DNA of 64,000 nucleotides. It comes from Acanthopleura granulata. Its lineage: Eukaryota; Mollusca; Polyplacophora; Chitonida; Chitonidae. The translations under genes were made by a program, and so were the position numbers. The DNA is taken from NCBI GenBank assembly GCA_016165875.1, contig JABBOT010000004.1, positions 5,463,351 to 5,527,350 of the forward strand, written 5' to 3'. Position 1 is the first letter of the stretch; every line of letters starts with the position of its first letter. The notes under the pieces were generated by a model. That model was not told where the DNA came from and made no database searches. It saw only the letters and a program-made list of their open reading frames with translations. This document shows, in pieces, positions 11,614 to 22,641 of this stretch.

Positions 11614-13266
11614 AATATGGAAGTCGGTAGGACCATCATCGCAGATGCCTTGCTATTGTTCATCACCTGATGATTGAACGCGCTCTAAAACGGAATTAAT
11701 TCTACTTCCTTTGCCAAGCCTACGTCGAGATATTAGTCCCGTCCATTGGAGTTCTGGCGAGAATGCGACTGGATTGAGCGAATCGATGCCGCGACAGCGG
11801 GAAACGATCGTTCGATACCTTTCATACCTTTCATTTCATAGCTTCATTCCATGAATCAGTCAATCACAGTTTGGAAGATGAACTATACTTCCCTTTGTCA
11901 TATCCTACTTTTGTAGGCCTACATCAGACCACATAGGCCATTTTCAAAAACTGTGTAAGTCATATTTTTCACAACATAAATCATATTAACTCGGTTAAAG
12001 TGATATCACGTGACTTACGCTGTTTTCTATAGTGGACCTGTATATAGGCTATGTGTGAGAATCACAATTTGGTAAAATTTCTAGGTGTATTGAATAAATA
12101 TAATGTAAGATACATGTATGCACAAGCAAAATAAATAGATGAAATAGCTTGACTTTTCATGGGAACTCAATCGTAAAATACACGAAAATCAAAAAACACT
12201 GAAGTAGGCCTAGAAATAACAGACATAGTTTCGGGGAGTTATTGATGACGATAAATAACATGTTTATTTCTCCATTCTGCCTATAGATTAGGCTTGTATT
12301 TGCAATTACAGCTTTTTGGCCTATTTCATTTTGTAATTAAATCAGCAATTTTATATGTAATGCCTTTGGCAATCACAAAAGTGCAATGCAAAATACCAGA
12401 TGTACTCCCCTACTATTTACATTGTAATATTTAACGTATATGTGCAGACCCATGCTGGCACACGGTTAGCTGTACAAGCCAACAAGACAGAAAAGACTTA
12501 TAGTGTACACATTTGATACAACAGCACACACAGGGGTAAAATATTAGTTACACCACACTACCTTTAAAAGCTTATACGGGATGATAAATCTGAATACTTA
12601 TAATATTTGTCGGCAGGTCTATAGAACCACAGCCTAATATATAGCTATATAATCATAGCTGATACAAATATATAACCCGTCAGTTGGTGTCATATTTCCA
12701 AAGATTAATATATTAGGAAATACATATTTTAAAAGAAGACATCAACGAAAGATATTCAAGTTGGATATTAATAGAATAGTAAATTATTACATATCTCATA
12801 CTACACGGACGTCTAGATAACATTAATGCTAAAATTCTTTTGCATAAATACTAAAGAAACATAATTCATATAGAGAGGAACATGTCAAGAATATGAAATA
12901 TATGTAAATATACCAGTAAAAGAGTTCAAAACAGATATAAACCCAGCCCTTGACATACCTAGGCCTAAAAGAATAACAAATTTCTAGGCCTTCTGGGAAA
13001 CCTACTATAAACAAAATCTGATTTGACATTGATGATTGTACGATTTTAACATTTCACGTGCACATATATGCATGAAAGCATGAACCAAAAAGCATGATAC
13101 ACTTGTGGGTGTAGTTGACCTCTTGTATTCGTCTTAACCAGAGATATTTTTTTCTTTTTATATCGTTTAATAACGGAGATCAGAAAGTGTTTTCGTGCTT
13201 AGGTTATTGGTTTGTCATATGGACATGTAGAATAATATCGTGTGCAAATATTTTGGAGGGTATGTC
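11614..13266. other. Non-coding stretch with one repeat copy
   Basis: Contains the second copy of the dispersed repeat at 11920-12120; otherwise AT-rich with no exon I can support. A minus-strand ATTAAA at 13166-13171 is a plausible polyadenylation signal for the aminotransferase gene that ends at 13267. Confidence 0.4.
11920..12120. repeat. Dispersed repeat, copy 2 (paired with 11195-11410)
   Basis: Begins with CCTACATCAGACCACATAGG and contains AAAACTGTGTAAGTCA, a CACGTGACTTACG string and GTGTATTGAATAAATA in the same order as the copy about 720 bases upstream. The copies are diverged and carry no open frame of interest. Confidence 0.5.
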
Positions 13267-14508
13267 TTACAGTTCCATGGCCTTAAACGCGCTGATGCCA
13301 CATTTGACGGCGTTAGCGATGTACAGCATATCGTCTTCTGACAGGTAATAGTGGGTGGGGAGGTAAAAGCCACACTGGCCCAGCTTCTCGGCGTTCGGCA
13401 ATTGGTCGGGTTCTTTGCCGGGAATTTGATAAAGCGGTTGCAGATGGATAGGGAAAAAGTAGTCCCGCGTCTCTATGCCGTACTTGTCCGCCATGGTGGC
13501 TCGAATGGTATCTTTCAGCTTTTTACTTGCGCATTCCACACCAAAAACCCATGGTGCGTCTGGGCCGTATTCAGACCTTTCCATAAGAGAGATGTGCTTA
13601 ACATCGGCCAAGAACTTCCTGTAGCACCGAGCAATGAAGGCCCTATGGGCGAGCACTTCCCGTGTGTGATGAATGGCAGGTGTCACGAGGGCTGCTGCCA
13701 GACCGGACATCTTGAAATTACCGGACTGGTCAAAATGGACAAAGTGATAATATTTGACAAAGCCATGGTTGGTCAAGCTTGTGGCTCTGTCAAAGACAGC
13801 GGGATCGTTGTGCTTGGAGATGACGAATCCGCCATCCCCGGCAGTTATGATCTTATTAGCGTACAAACTGCCACAGCCGAAATCCCCGAAAGTTCCAACC
13901 AGCTGACCATCGCACAAAGTCCCAAACGCTTCAGAAATGTCCTCGATGAAGATAAGCCCATAGGTGTCACAGTAATTGCGGAAAGCTTTAGCGTCTACAG
14001 TCGTCCCGTACGTGTAGGTCACAACCAGGGCTTTGGTGGCTTGAGTTCTCTTCGCCTCGTATTCCTTTAGACCAGGGTTCAATTTTCCTGGAGCACAGTC
14101 CACGAAAATAGGCGTAGCTCCTACATCAGTGACGGCGTTGGCGACAGCGATCATTGTAAGGCTTGGAACGAGCACTTCGTGTCCGGGCCCGAGGTTCCCC
14201 AGTCTCAGACCGATGACTAATGACGCGTAACCCGTGTTGCAGGCTTTTGCCATTGGTACTTGGAAGAAGTCTCTGAGAGTCGCTTCCATGTCTTTAATAG
14301 CGGATGTTGCGCTGGAGAGCAGTCCTTCATCAAGAGCTCTACTTACGTTTTTCTTTGCGCCAGGTGCAATGTAGGGAAGAGAGACAGAGTATTTCCACAT
14401 CCCTTTTTTGAGTATGGGTTCCAGTGTTGGAAAGGCCTTAATGACCCGTGGAGACATGGTCATCAGCCTGTTGGCATATTCTTCAGGGAGTCTTTGGATT
14501 TTATGCAT
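13267..14508 (-). CDS. DegT/DnrJ/EryC1/StrS-type PLP sugar aminotransferase
   Basis: 413 residues in a single coding exon. The family transfers an amino group from glutamate (usually) to a nucleotide-linked keto-sugar, as in perosamine or viosamine synthesis. Visible hallmarks: GNLGPGHEVLVPSLTMIAVA at 104-123, VGATPIFVDC at 129-138, the cofactor aspartate Asp190 in FIEDISEAFG, GTFGDFGCGSLYANK with the presumed Schiff-base lysine Lys219, the GDGG turn at 224-227, and FKMSGLAAAL at 265-274. The ATG at 14506-14508 is the first in frame. A TTATTTCAG acceptor at 14541 lies just upstream, pairing with a GTAAGT donor at 15452, so the intron falls in the 5-prime UTR. The exact sugar product cannot be told. 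The family is mainly bacterial; gain by ancient transfer is possible but unproven here. Confidence 0.92.
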   Translation of the reverse strand: MHKIQRLPEEYANRLMTMSPRVIKAFPTLEPILKKGMWKYSVSLPYIAPGAKKNVSRALDEGLLSSATSAIKDMEATLRDFFQVPMAKACNTGYASLVIGLRLGNLGPGHEVLVPSLTMIAVANAVTDVGATPIFVDCAPGKLNPGLKEYEAKRTQATKALVVTYTYGTTVDAKAFRNYCDTYGLIFIEDISEAFGTLCDGQLVGTFGDFGCGSLYANKIITAGDGGFVISKHNDPAVFDRATSLTNHGFVKYYHFVHFDQSGNFKMSGLAAALVTPAIHHTREVLAHRAFIARCYRKFLADVKHISLMERSEYGPDAPWVFGVECASKKLKDTIRATMADKYGIETRDYFFPIHLQPLYQIPGKEPDQLPNAEKLGQCGFYLPTHYYLSEDDMLYIANAVKCGISAFKAMEL

Positions 14509-14540
14509 TTTGTATTCAGCAGTTGTTCTGACAAAATAAA

Positions 14541-15452
14541 CTGAAATAAGAAATAAGTGACATATTGCATATTTATGGATGTATATGTATAAAGAGCAGC
14601 AGAGATCGAAACCTACGTTACTTATTAGGATCTATATGGAACATTTGATTTGTGTCTCAATATGTACATTTTAGGATATGTCAATATATAGAAGTACAAA
14701 AAAAACAAAAAACAAAACCTTTCTGCCTTCTTCTTTGGCTTCAAACTACAGCATTCCTAAGATCCAAGCAGTCAGACCGGGAATGAAAAACAACTCTCCC
14801 GAGGGAAATGCCGACGGCGCAACACGTTAAGCGTTCACCGTAACGTATTAGAAAAGTTCCCAGTAATGTAATAGAAGAGAAGACTGAACGATATAAAATA
14901 TGCTTAAAAATTTGTTCAAAGGGCTTGGCGTATTACACATTTATTCCGATACATCAAAGACAAGCTGAGTATTGAAAACAGTTTCTAATTCAGTCTATGA
15001 ATAATCACCCTTAAGGCTGTAATTACCAATTAACTCCGATTTAATAAGGCAGTATAATTAATTCAAAATTGGCCACATGACATGATGCCGTTAAACAAAA
15101 TCAAATGAATTGTCGAATTGTTAAAATTAATTTAGGCCAACCTGTACAGAAATTTTCATCCAAATCCTGAGGTGCATAACTTTTTTCTGTAAAGTTCCTC
15201 ACAGTCAGCCAGAAAAATAACGTCGCAAAAAACAAAACTTTTTGGCGGAGTTAATAAATCAATGAAAATAGTCGGTTTTTAGCAACCTCTTTGGAAGCAT
15301 GCTGTTATATAACAAGACTATCACCTAAAAATTGTTAGGTAAAACAATCTGATAGAAAACATTAAACTACTTCCTTAGGGGAGAAGAAATTCTTGATGCG
15401 TTCTTGTTAAGTTTCTCTTTCGTCCGCTTGCAAACATTCACATTTAACTTAC
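14541..15452 (-). other. Probable 5-prime UTR intron of the aminotransferase gene
   Basis: On the minus strand a strong donor (CAAAG followed by GTAAGT, exon ending at 15453) is followed 912 bases later by the acceptor CTTATTTCTTATTTCAG (exon starting at 14540), 32 bases before the ATG. This is a typical leader intron. Transcription probably starts a little above 15453. Confidence 0.55.
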
Positions 15453-15559
15453 CTTTGTTTCAGTTAGAGTGAAGATTTAGCGAGTCTTCGTCTGGCCGGG
15501 AGAAAGAACATAAAGAGTTTCGCATATTTCGTCATTTAAATAAGACAAATATGTCTAAT

Positions 15560-16990
15560 TGATCTGATTGATTACAGCCGTCAGCCAATGGGAATAGGTG
15601 GTAGCTATTCCAGATCAGTCTTTTATTTATCGCTTTAATTCCATTTGCGTGCCATCGTTATGCTATATTCGGTCATTTCTTGTAAGTGACCTCTAGCACC
15701 CCACATCTTTAATCATCACAAAACTGGCCAACGTAACCGCCATCGTCACATCCAATGAAACAAGTGTTGCTTTTTCGGTCAATCGGTCAGCCAACGAATT
15801 GGACCTTAGAGGGATTCGGGATGTAAAGTGTTAGTGTCATTTTCACATGTTTTGGAGCAGAATAACCTTTTATGTTTGGGAAGTAGGTAAACAGGAAAAG
15901 GGAGAACCGGATTCATGATTATAGATTTAATCAATAGAAGGGGAATTGTTCTTTTAATGTAATCAAATATCCCTTCTTCTATTTGGAGACTTTTTACCTC
16001 AAAATGTAAACAGTGCTAAAGTTAAAAAGAATTTTCGGCATGTACATAATTGTTTCGTTTTGAAGAGAACTTTGCATCCAGGTTGATTCATATCTTTGTA
16101 TCTGGTGAAAAGACTGCAAATATACATGTAAAATCTTGATATAGTTGATTCTGGGAAGTAAAATATTGCTGCATAAACCTTGGAAGGTTGTTTTCTGTTG
16201 TTTGGATGACTTAATTTACATATAAATCAGTATTAATGACGAATACTGTAGGCATCTAGATCGTGTATATCATTTAACTGCATTTTTCTTAAAAAGTTCG
16301 GAAATTTTGTCTTACACTGTGTGAATTTTTAATAAAGATATTTTGCTTTAGGAATTGTCTGTATACCGGCTTTTGTGGTATATATTGTTTGTTACTGTGA
16401 TGTTTATTCGTCGTAAGGCACCATAATATTTCGAACCCTGAAATGAGCTTGATAAACGATGGCGGGGGGGGGGGGAACTATGGAATATATATGTATCAGT
16501 ATATATCATAACCATGTGAAGTATTCTTTTGTCATGCTGCACGAATTACCAGTTAATGAAGTATGCAGATGAAAAGTATTGGACCTGGATATTTATCTTT
16601 CTTAGATCTATTGCTGTAAATTGATTGAATCATTTCTTACACGTGTGACAATACATTGTTATGCATAATGTGGCTGGGAATCTTATTCTCGCATGGATCC
16701 AATGAGTGAAATAAGCCCTAGTTTTATTTCCTTGTTTATTTGAATACCAGGACACACTGGCTTTAACCAATGCTTATGCTATGCATGTGGAGGGCAGATC
16801 AGATTTTGCTCAGTTTTGACAGCAACAGATGTTTCGGATTTAGCTGTCCCACATGTGTGCCGTCAATATATCGTCTTACGCTTTGCACAAGGTTCGTGGC
16901 ATTTGTCACTGTATCATCGGGAAATATATCCGTGTACTATTAGAGGCTATTCATTAGCTGGTCTGTAGAACTCCGTCACCTTCAAAGTTT
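15560..16990. other. Divergent intergenic region, no gene seen
   Basis: Lies between the presumed start of the minus-strand aminotransferase and the plus-strand sulfotransferase. A G10 run is at about 16464-16473. I found no exon, RNA gene or mobile element in it. It should hold both promoters, but I cannot place either core promoter reliably. Confidence 0.35.
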
Positions 16991-17063
16991 GCTTAAATCA
17001 CTATTTTCCTCTACACTTTCAAGAGGTCCTGTTCGCTCTTTTCATCAATTTTGCCTCTTCGTC

Positions 17064-17810
17064 ATGGAATCCAAGTCGATCAGTTGTCAGAAAGATGAAA
17101 AAAAGAGACAGCATTTTATTCTCCTCAGCTCTGCTCGCTCTGGCTCCACTTTACTTATGGACCTTATGAATAATCACCCTGAGGTGTACTGTCTGCACGA
17201 ACCTCTCAACAGAGAGAAGCTGGATGAAAGGCACCTTACGGATTCCAGTAAAGAGGAAATTTTGAATTACGTCAAGACAGCTGTTATGGAAGTGGACAAA
17301 CCTGTGGTGGGAATGAAACTTTTCGTGGAACACCTCCAAGATAACCAGCTTAAAATCGGTGACATTGTAGAGATACTGGACAAACCCAAGGTCATCACTC
17401 TGTACCGCCCAAATATACTGGACACATATGTGTCTTTAATGATTGCTTACGCCACTGATAAATGGTATTCTACCAAAGAGGCAAACACAGAAGCCATTGA
17501 ACTCAACTGGAACGGTTTTCGAAGATATTCCATAGAATGGCGACAGTTGTGGAGGTCTACCATGGATGAGGCGGAAAGTCTGATAAGACCTGAAGACCGT
17601 ACCATAGTGACATACGACGAGTTGTGCCAGCAGAAAAACGATGTTACGCTAAGACTGTTCCGGTTTTTGGAATTGTGGGAGATAGACTACGGTATTCAAT
17701 ATTATAGCGTGAAACAAAATTCGAGTAATCTTGAAGATAAAATCACAAACTTTGCAGAAATATCTAAGAATTTAACTTCTGACAGTGGTTTGGTCACCTT
17801 TTCTCTATGA
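17064..17810 (+). CDS. PAPS-dependent sulfotransferase (NodH/Stf0-like)
   Basis: 248 residues, one uninterrupted coding exon; predicted to move sulfate from PAPS to a carbohydrate hydroxyl. The 5-prime-phosphosulfate loop is clear: FILLSSARSGSTLL at residues 18-31. It is followed by HEPL at 45-48 and VVGMKLF at 81-87. The 3-prime-phosphate-binding region has Arg115 and Ser124 within LYRPNILDTYVSLMIAY. The ATG at 17064 is the first in frame. The frame is open upstream, but a pyrimidine tract and AAG acceptor at 17021-17023 suggests the leader is spliced. No signal peptide or membrane anchor is visible, unlike Golgi carbohydrate sulfotransferases of animals, so it looks cytosolic and more like bacterial-type enzymes. 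AATAAA lies at 17890-17895. The acceptor sugar is unknown. Confidence 0.82.
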   Translation: MESKSISCQKDEKKRQHFILLSSARSGSTLLMDLMNNHPEVYCLHEPLNREKLDERHLTDSSKEEILNYVKTAVMEVDKPVVGMKLFVEHLQDNQLKIGDIVEILDKPKVITLYRPNILDTYVSLMIAYATDKWYSTKEANTEAIELNWNGFRRYSIEWRQLWRSTMDEAESLIRPEDRTIVTYDELCQQKNDVTLRLFRFLELWEIDYGIQYYSVKQNSSNLEDKITNFAEISKNLTSDSGLVTFSL

Positions 17811-17889
17811 CATATACCGATGTTTACATTCATAATGTCCACAGTTGTCATTTTCTCTACCAATGTAACCATTTCTTGTGAAGTTTTTG

Positions 17890-17895
17890 AATAAA
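17890..17895 (+). terminator. Polyadenylation signal AATAAA of the sulfotransferase gene
   Basis: AATAAA 80 bases after the TGA stop, inside the block that also occurs at 11477-11613. Confidence 0.6.
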
Positions 17896-18430
17896 ACCAT
17901 CGGTTTATCTGCTGCCTAAAATTTTGCATATTAGCATTTCTTCGATGTGTTTAGATTTTCCTTCTATAATACGGAATGTTGTCTTCCTCCACCATATATG
18001 TTTCGTGCAATCCACTAAAACCTTCAACCTCGGAACGTTGATTTTAAATTTTATTCTTCTGTACCACAAATCCGATCACTATTATTCGAATATTTGATTA
18101 AAGATGACATATGACTGTAATCGGCGGTAACTATCCATCCACTAGTCATTATTTCTGGTGTCCCCGGAACAGAGAGTGCACTTTATATACCCAAACACAA
18201 TGAAAGATCGGTGAGATATAACGAGTTAGAATCAGACTTCGACGCTCACAAAAGGCTTAGTCCTACTTGTTGCCAAGAATTTCTTTAATATTTTCTTTAA
18301 TATTACTTGAAGTTCTACAAATGTCACAAATTCATAGACCATTCACCAGAAATAAGGAAGGGGAATAATGCTTATTATCAGCTACCATATAGGCAATAAA
18401 ACAAAATTTAAAAAAAATAGCAAAAAATCT

Positions 18431-18480
18431 ATTTATTTAATTAATGTTTTACCCTGTACACAAGAATATTTCACTTATAT
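18431..18480 (-). mobile_element. SINE tail fragment
   Basis: Only the tail-proximal part survives: ATTTATTTAATTAATG, GTTTTACCCTGTACACAAGA and ATATTTCACTTATAT, matching the left ends of the copies at 5056 and 21746. Confidence 0.55.
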
Positions 18481-19069
18481 GTTGCTTATATATGGACTTT
18501 ATATATATATCTTTTGCAACAATTGACTGTTGGAGTTATACGAGGTATATATATCGGCTTATAAAACTTATCTTTTATAATTAGTTGCGACATACCAGCT
18601 TTATATTAGTCGCTCCTCCTGTCTGGTGATTCGTCGGTGGGTCAATTTTTTGATATCTATTTATCGCTGACATGGCGAGACCGAGTTATCGTGTGGTAAC
18701 TTACCAGTTTCATGAGATAAGAGAGTCCAATGGATGTAGATGTATCCCTCAGTTTTATCTTGGGATTATGAAACCAATATAGGCTATATACAGTAGTAAA
18801 TATATATTTTTGAGTCTGGAAGCGAATCGGAGTTCCATAAGGGAATTTCAGAGATGGTCAAAATTTTCACCGAGTTACCGAAGTAGTTCCTGTTTTAGTG
18901 TGTACTGCTGTGGTCTGTTTCAGTGTCCCTGAAAGGCTTTCTTCTATTTGGGCAAGTAAACCCCAATGCAGCTTTGCCATTGTGTACCAAATGTGACTGT
19001 CATGAAATACGGCTCTGATTATCTTTGACAATAACATTGGTGTGTTGTTTACAGGCACTCTTTTGCAAC

Positions 19070-19285
19070 ATGGCACAGTGTGTCGGAAATTCCAGCGATT
19101 CGGTCAGGCAAACATTAAGAAGAATGTTTGTTGCGGGCAACACGACCCACTCGCTAAATTCGGGCCAACTCAAATTTTTCTTTTCACGAACTCTGAGGAC
19201 ATTTTTAGACAAAGATAAAAAGTCCAGGAAACTCCTTGAAAATTTTTATTCTGAGAGGAGCATATCATTCCTTTCTTTAAATTAA
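19070..19285 (+). CDS. Possible small exon or ORF, unrecognised
   Basis: A 71-residue open frame starting ATG GCA CAG. A TTGTTTACAG acceptor-like string ends about 15 bases upstream of the ATG. The translation is basic (LRRMFVAG, SRTLRTFLDKDKKSRKLL) and ends in TAA after SISFLSLN. I recognise no domain, and no partner exon was found. It could be a terminal exon, a small gene or chance. Confidence 0.2.
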   Translation: MAQCVGNSSDSVRQTLRRMFVAGNTTHSLNSGQLKFFFSRTLRTFLDKDKKSRKLLENFYSERSISFLSLN

Positions 19286-20045
19286 AACGTGTGAAATTCA
19301 GTTCGTGGAACTAACCTTTTAAAACAAATTATTAATGTTATTCGGTCTACTGATCTTTGTCGCGTTATATATGGCCCAATTTCTGTTACCCAGCTACACC
19401 ACTCGTACGCTTGTTACTTTAGCTCTAACAACAAACTGGGTCATTATATATCGCATTGGGGTCTCGTCTTACCTTCTCTTTGCTAGCCTTGGTGGTATGC
19501 AGTGTCAAAGCCACACAGTTAAATAATGTCAATGATTAAATCAAAGTTAAACCATGTGGAAGTGACATCACAGATGGCGCAGCTTGTAGTCTTCACGTTT
19601 CTCCGCTGCTTAGTCAGCATTTACAATATTATAAGGTTGGCAACACGAATGGATAGGATTTTCAGTAAGAAGAAAATTTAGAAGTTCAATTAGCTGGAAA
19701 AAAGGAAGAAAAGAAATTTGTCCAAAACTACTGTATGAATGGCGTATGAAGATGATGACTTGGTTGAAGTTAAGTGTTCATGGTTGAAGCTGAGTAAAGT
19801 AAATTTCTACTGTTGTATTTTTCTCTTTCGGATAAACATAACCATTTTGATGATAACTTTAAAATGTTACATGAACGCAGCACATGAATAGGACAAAAAG
19901 TTGATATAAAACTGAGAAAAGCAAAATAAAAAAGTGTTGTTTTTTCCCTTAAGTAAAATGAGGTAGAAAATGAATATTTAAAATAAAAACCGTTGGATTA
20001 AATTAAAAGTATTACAATTTAATAAGAAAGTGTCTTAAAAAAGAA

Positions 20046-20285
20046 TATTTATTATTTGAAAGGTATTATACAGCGTGCTAGGAATATTTCACTTACAGAT
20101 GAAGGCCAGCATTAAATAATTGGGGAAAGAAGCCAGACATAGTCCAAAGGAAACGCACAGCCATCCGGGGGTTGCAGGCAAACTTTATTGCTTCTGACTG
20201 GACAGGAAATAGGCCTACGTCGCCCAGAGCTGGGTGTGAACTCACAGAATTCACACATGATGAGAGGCTCTTGGGTCATTGTGAA
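20046..20285 (-). mobile_element. SINE copy, diverged
   Basis: Matches the tRNA-headed family in order: GGAATATTTCACTTACAG, GAAGGCCAGCATTA, a CCATCCGGGGGTTGCAGGCA-like string, GAACTCACAG, and ATGAGAGGCTCTTGGGTCAT at the head end. Many substitutions; the tRNA-like head is missing. Confidence 0.6.
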
Positions 20286-21745
20286 AAATGAATATTTATC
20301 AGGATTTAAAAATGGGATACTTTTGTAAGATAAAGCCTTTGGTTATTAAAAACTCCTGGAATTTCATACTATCATCTTCCTATGTCTTACTATTATTATT
20401 GTTTTGGGTGGGTTGGTGGGTGGTGAAATACACAGATGCTGCGTCCTAACTGATCCCTAAACAATCCTCTTTAGGCTCAACAGGCTGAATATTTCTGACC
20501 ACAGCCAATCAATAATTTCTCCCTATTAAGCCACACGCTTTTGTAACGGCTTATTATTCCATGGGGCGGTTCGCATACTTTGTCAATGCTTAATTCTTTT
20601 AAGTTGTCAGGCATCTACATCATACCGCAGAATTTTTGAGCTGTTTTACCTATTTCCAACATTTTGGTCCTGTTTTGAACTTTGGTGGTTTACCTGACTT
20701 TCCAGATGCATATGGATGTTTAGTATGCTGTAAATTGAAACTTAATGCATAGTCAGTAACTTTTCATGGTAAAACCAAGTATTGATCTGTTTCGCCCAAT
20801 TTTGAAAAAAAAAATATGTCTTTTTTTGTTCCGGTAGAGTTTTGCTCCCAGCTATTCTGTCAGCTCGTAGAAACGTGTCTTGCTTTCACAATTTAACGCT
20901 TTTACGATGCTTGTTTGCAGATGCAATAGTCTATGAAAACTCAGTGTTGAAGTCAACTGAAACAATCCACATATATGTACAAATTACTTGTGCATCCGAA
21001 TCCAAGACACGACCACATGAAAGCGAGTTTTAAACAAAACTTTTGTTTTAAGACTATCGTATACTTTATGATCCTGCAATTGCACCACCCAATAACCAGA
21101 CCTCTTTTAAACCGATCAGTTTCTAGTTGTTCTTAATGATGTAGTAAGAAGAAAATGTCTTAACTAGACGTGAAACTCATACGCGTCCTACAAACTGCAA
21201 CAATGTACTAAATATCTTTACCCAAACTCGCCTTTAATCGATGCATTGGTTTTATTTTATCGCTGAAGGCTTGATTTAACCTTCACCTCGGTTGTTGTTT
21301 TTTTAAGTATCAGTATTTCATGACGTGTGTTTTTACACATACCGTTTTAAAGGCCCCGTACTATACAGGCTTTAAACCACCTGTATAGAAGACATAAACG
21401 TTAGATATTTTATTATTAATTTTTCCCAATTTAGAGCCGCAGAGATATTTTGTATTCCTATTCAAGTTTTGCAATATGGTGTTAATAATCATTCTTTTCA
21501 AATCCGGCATAATAAATTCATCCGATAAGTGTCTAACTGCGCACTCGTTATACCTATGTTACTTCTGCAAACCAACTTTCTTTCCTATATACAATAAGCT
21601 CATTTTGGTACATTGTATTATTTCCTCATGACTGTATATGATATACGTGTTCGTCCTGCCATGCGCAAATGAATTAGCCTGTGCTTTGTTTATTTAATTC
21701 TTGTTAATCGACACTCTCAAGGATTCATATAAAATGGCGACGAGT

Positions 21746-21925
21746 TTTATTTATTTATTTAATTTGTGTTTTACACTGTGTCCAAGAATATTTCACTTAT
21801 ATGACGGAGGCCAGCATTATGATAGAAGGAAACCGGGCAGAGCCCTTGGGAAACCCACGACCGTCCGGAGGTTGCTGGTGGACCATCCCACGTACGACCG
21901 GAAAGGAAGCCACCTTATGAGGTGG
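21746..21925 (-). mobile_element. SINE copy, head-truncated
   Basis: Tail (TTTAT)n at left, then GTGTTTTACACTGTGTCCAA, ATATTTCACTTATATGACGG, GGAAACCGGGCAGAGCCC, GGAAACCCACGACCGTCCGG and CGTACGACCGGAAAGGAAGC. The internal tRNA-like head has been lost at the right end. Confidence 0.75.
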
Positions 21926-22576
21926 CTAGTTTTAGTGGTGAGGACAACCTTACTGTCTGGATAAAAAGCATCGACAAAGAAACTTTGACATGCTGTTGAA
22001 AAGCTTCCTTTTACAAATATATGCACACCATGGTGGAAGAGAAGTGGTCTTCAGTAAAAGATGTAGCAATCGTGTCTACATTAAGTGACCCAAGATGATG
22101 GTGCCATACATATAAATGTTCATGTATGTGCCGCCTATGAAATAAAGCAAGATTAAGATTGAATACGTTTCGTTAAAAGATTAGCCCTTTATTAAACATA
22201 CACATACCATTTAAGACATAATCAAATTTCTCAAACACTTGAGAACTTATAGGTCTAAATGATTTCTACACGGTCCGATTGCACACACGTAAAGGAAGAT
22301 AGGGATTGGCTACCGTGCGATCAGCATGCACATTTCTCACTTACCACTATTACATGTATCTCTTATTTCTAGGTAAGTAAATATATATAATTACAAACCT
22401 AAACGGTTAGGGACGTATATATTGAAACCAGAAATTATACTACATTTATAACTGTAACGGCAGAATATTCATTCTCAATGGATGACGATCTTATTATTTA
22501 ATTTAGGTTAATTATACCATCACGAAAACCAAGTTGAATTTTAAAGAAAAACTCTCTATAGTCAGAGTAGAGATGA

Positions 22577-22582
22577 TTTATT
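22577..22582 (-). terminator. Polyadenylation signal AATAAA of the glycosyltransferase gene
   Basis: AATAAA on the minus strand, about 60 bases downstream of the TAA stop at 22642-22644. Confidence 0.55.
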
Positions 22583-22641
22583 TTAGGCATTAGTAATGGT
22601 ACAATTTTGAGAACGTCAAGCATAGTTAAGTTTTAAGGCGG

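Larger units (their letters stand above)
18030..22576. other. Non-coding stretch with SINE fragments
   Basis: Holds SINE pieces at 18431-18480, 20046-20285 and 21746-21925 and one weak small open frame at 19070. Otherwise I see no gene. Confidence 0.4.

Noticed and set aside
13351..14070. 239-codon plus-strand open frame opposite the aminotransferase
   Set aside because: Shadow of the real minus-strand gene; the minus translation carries all family motifs.
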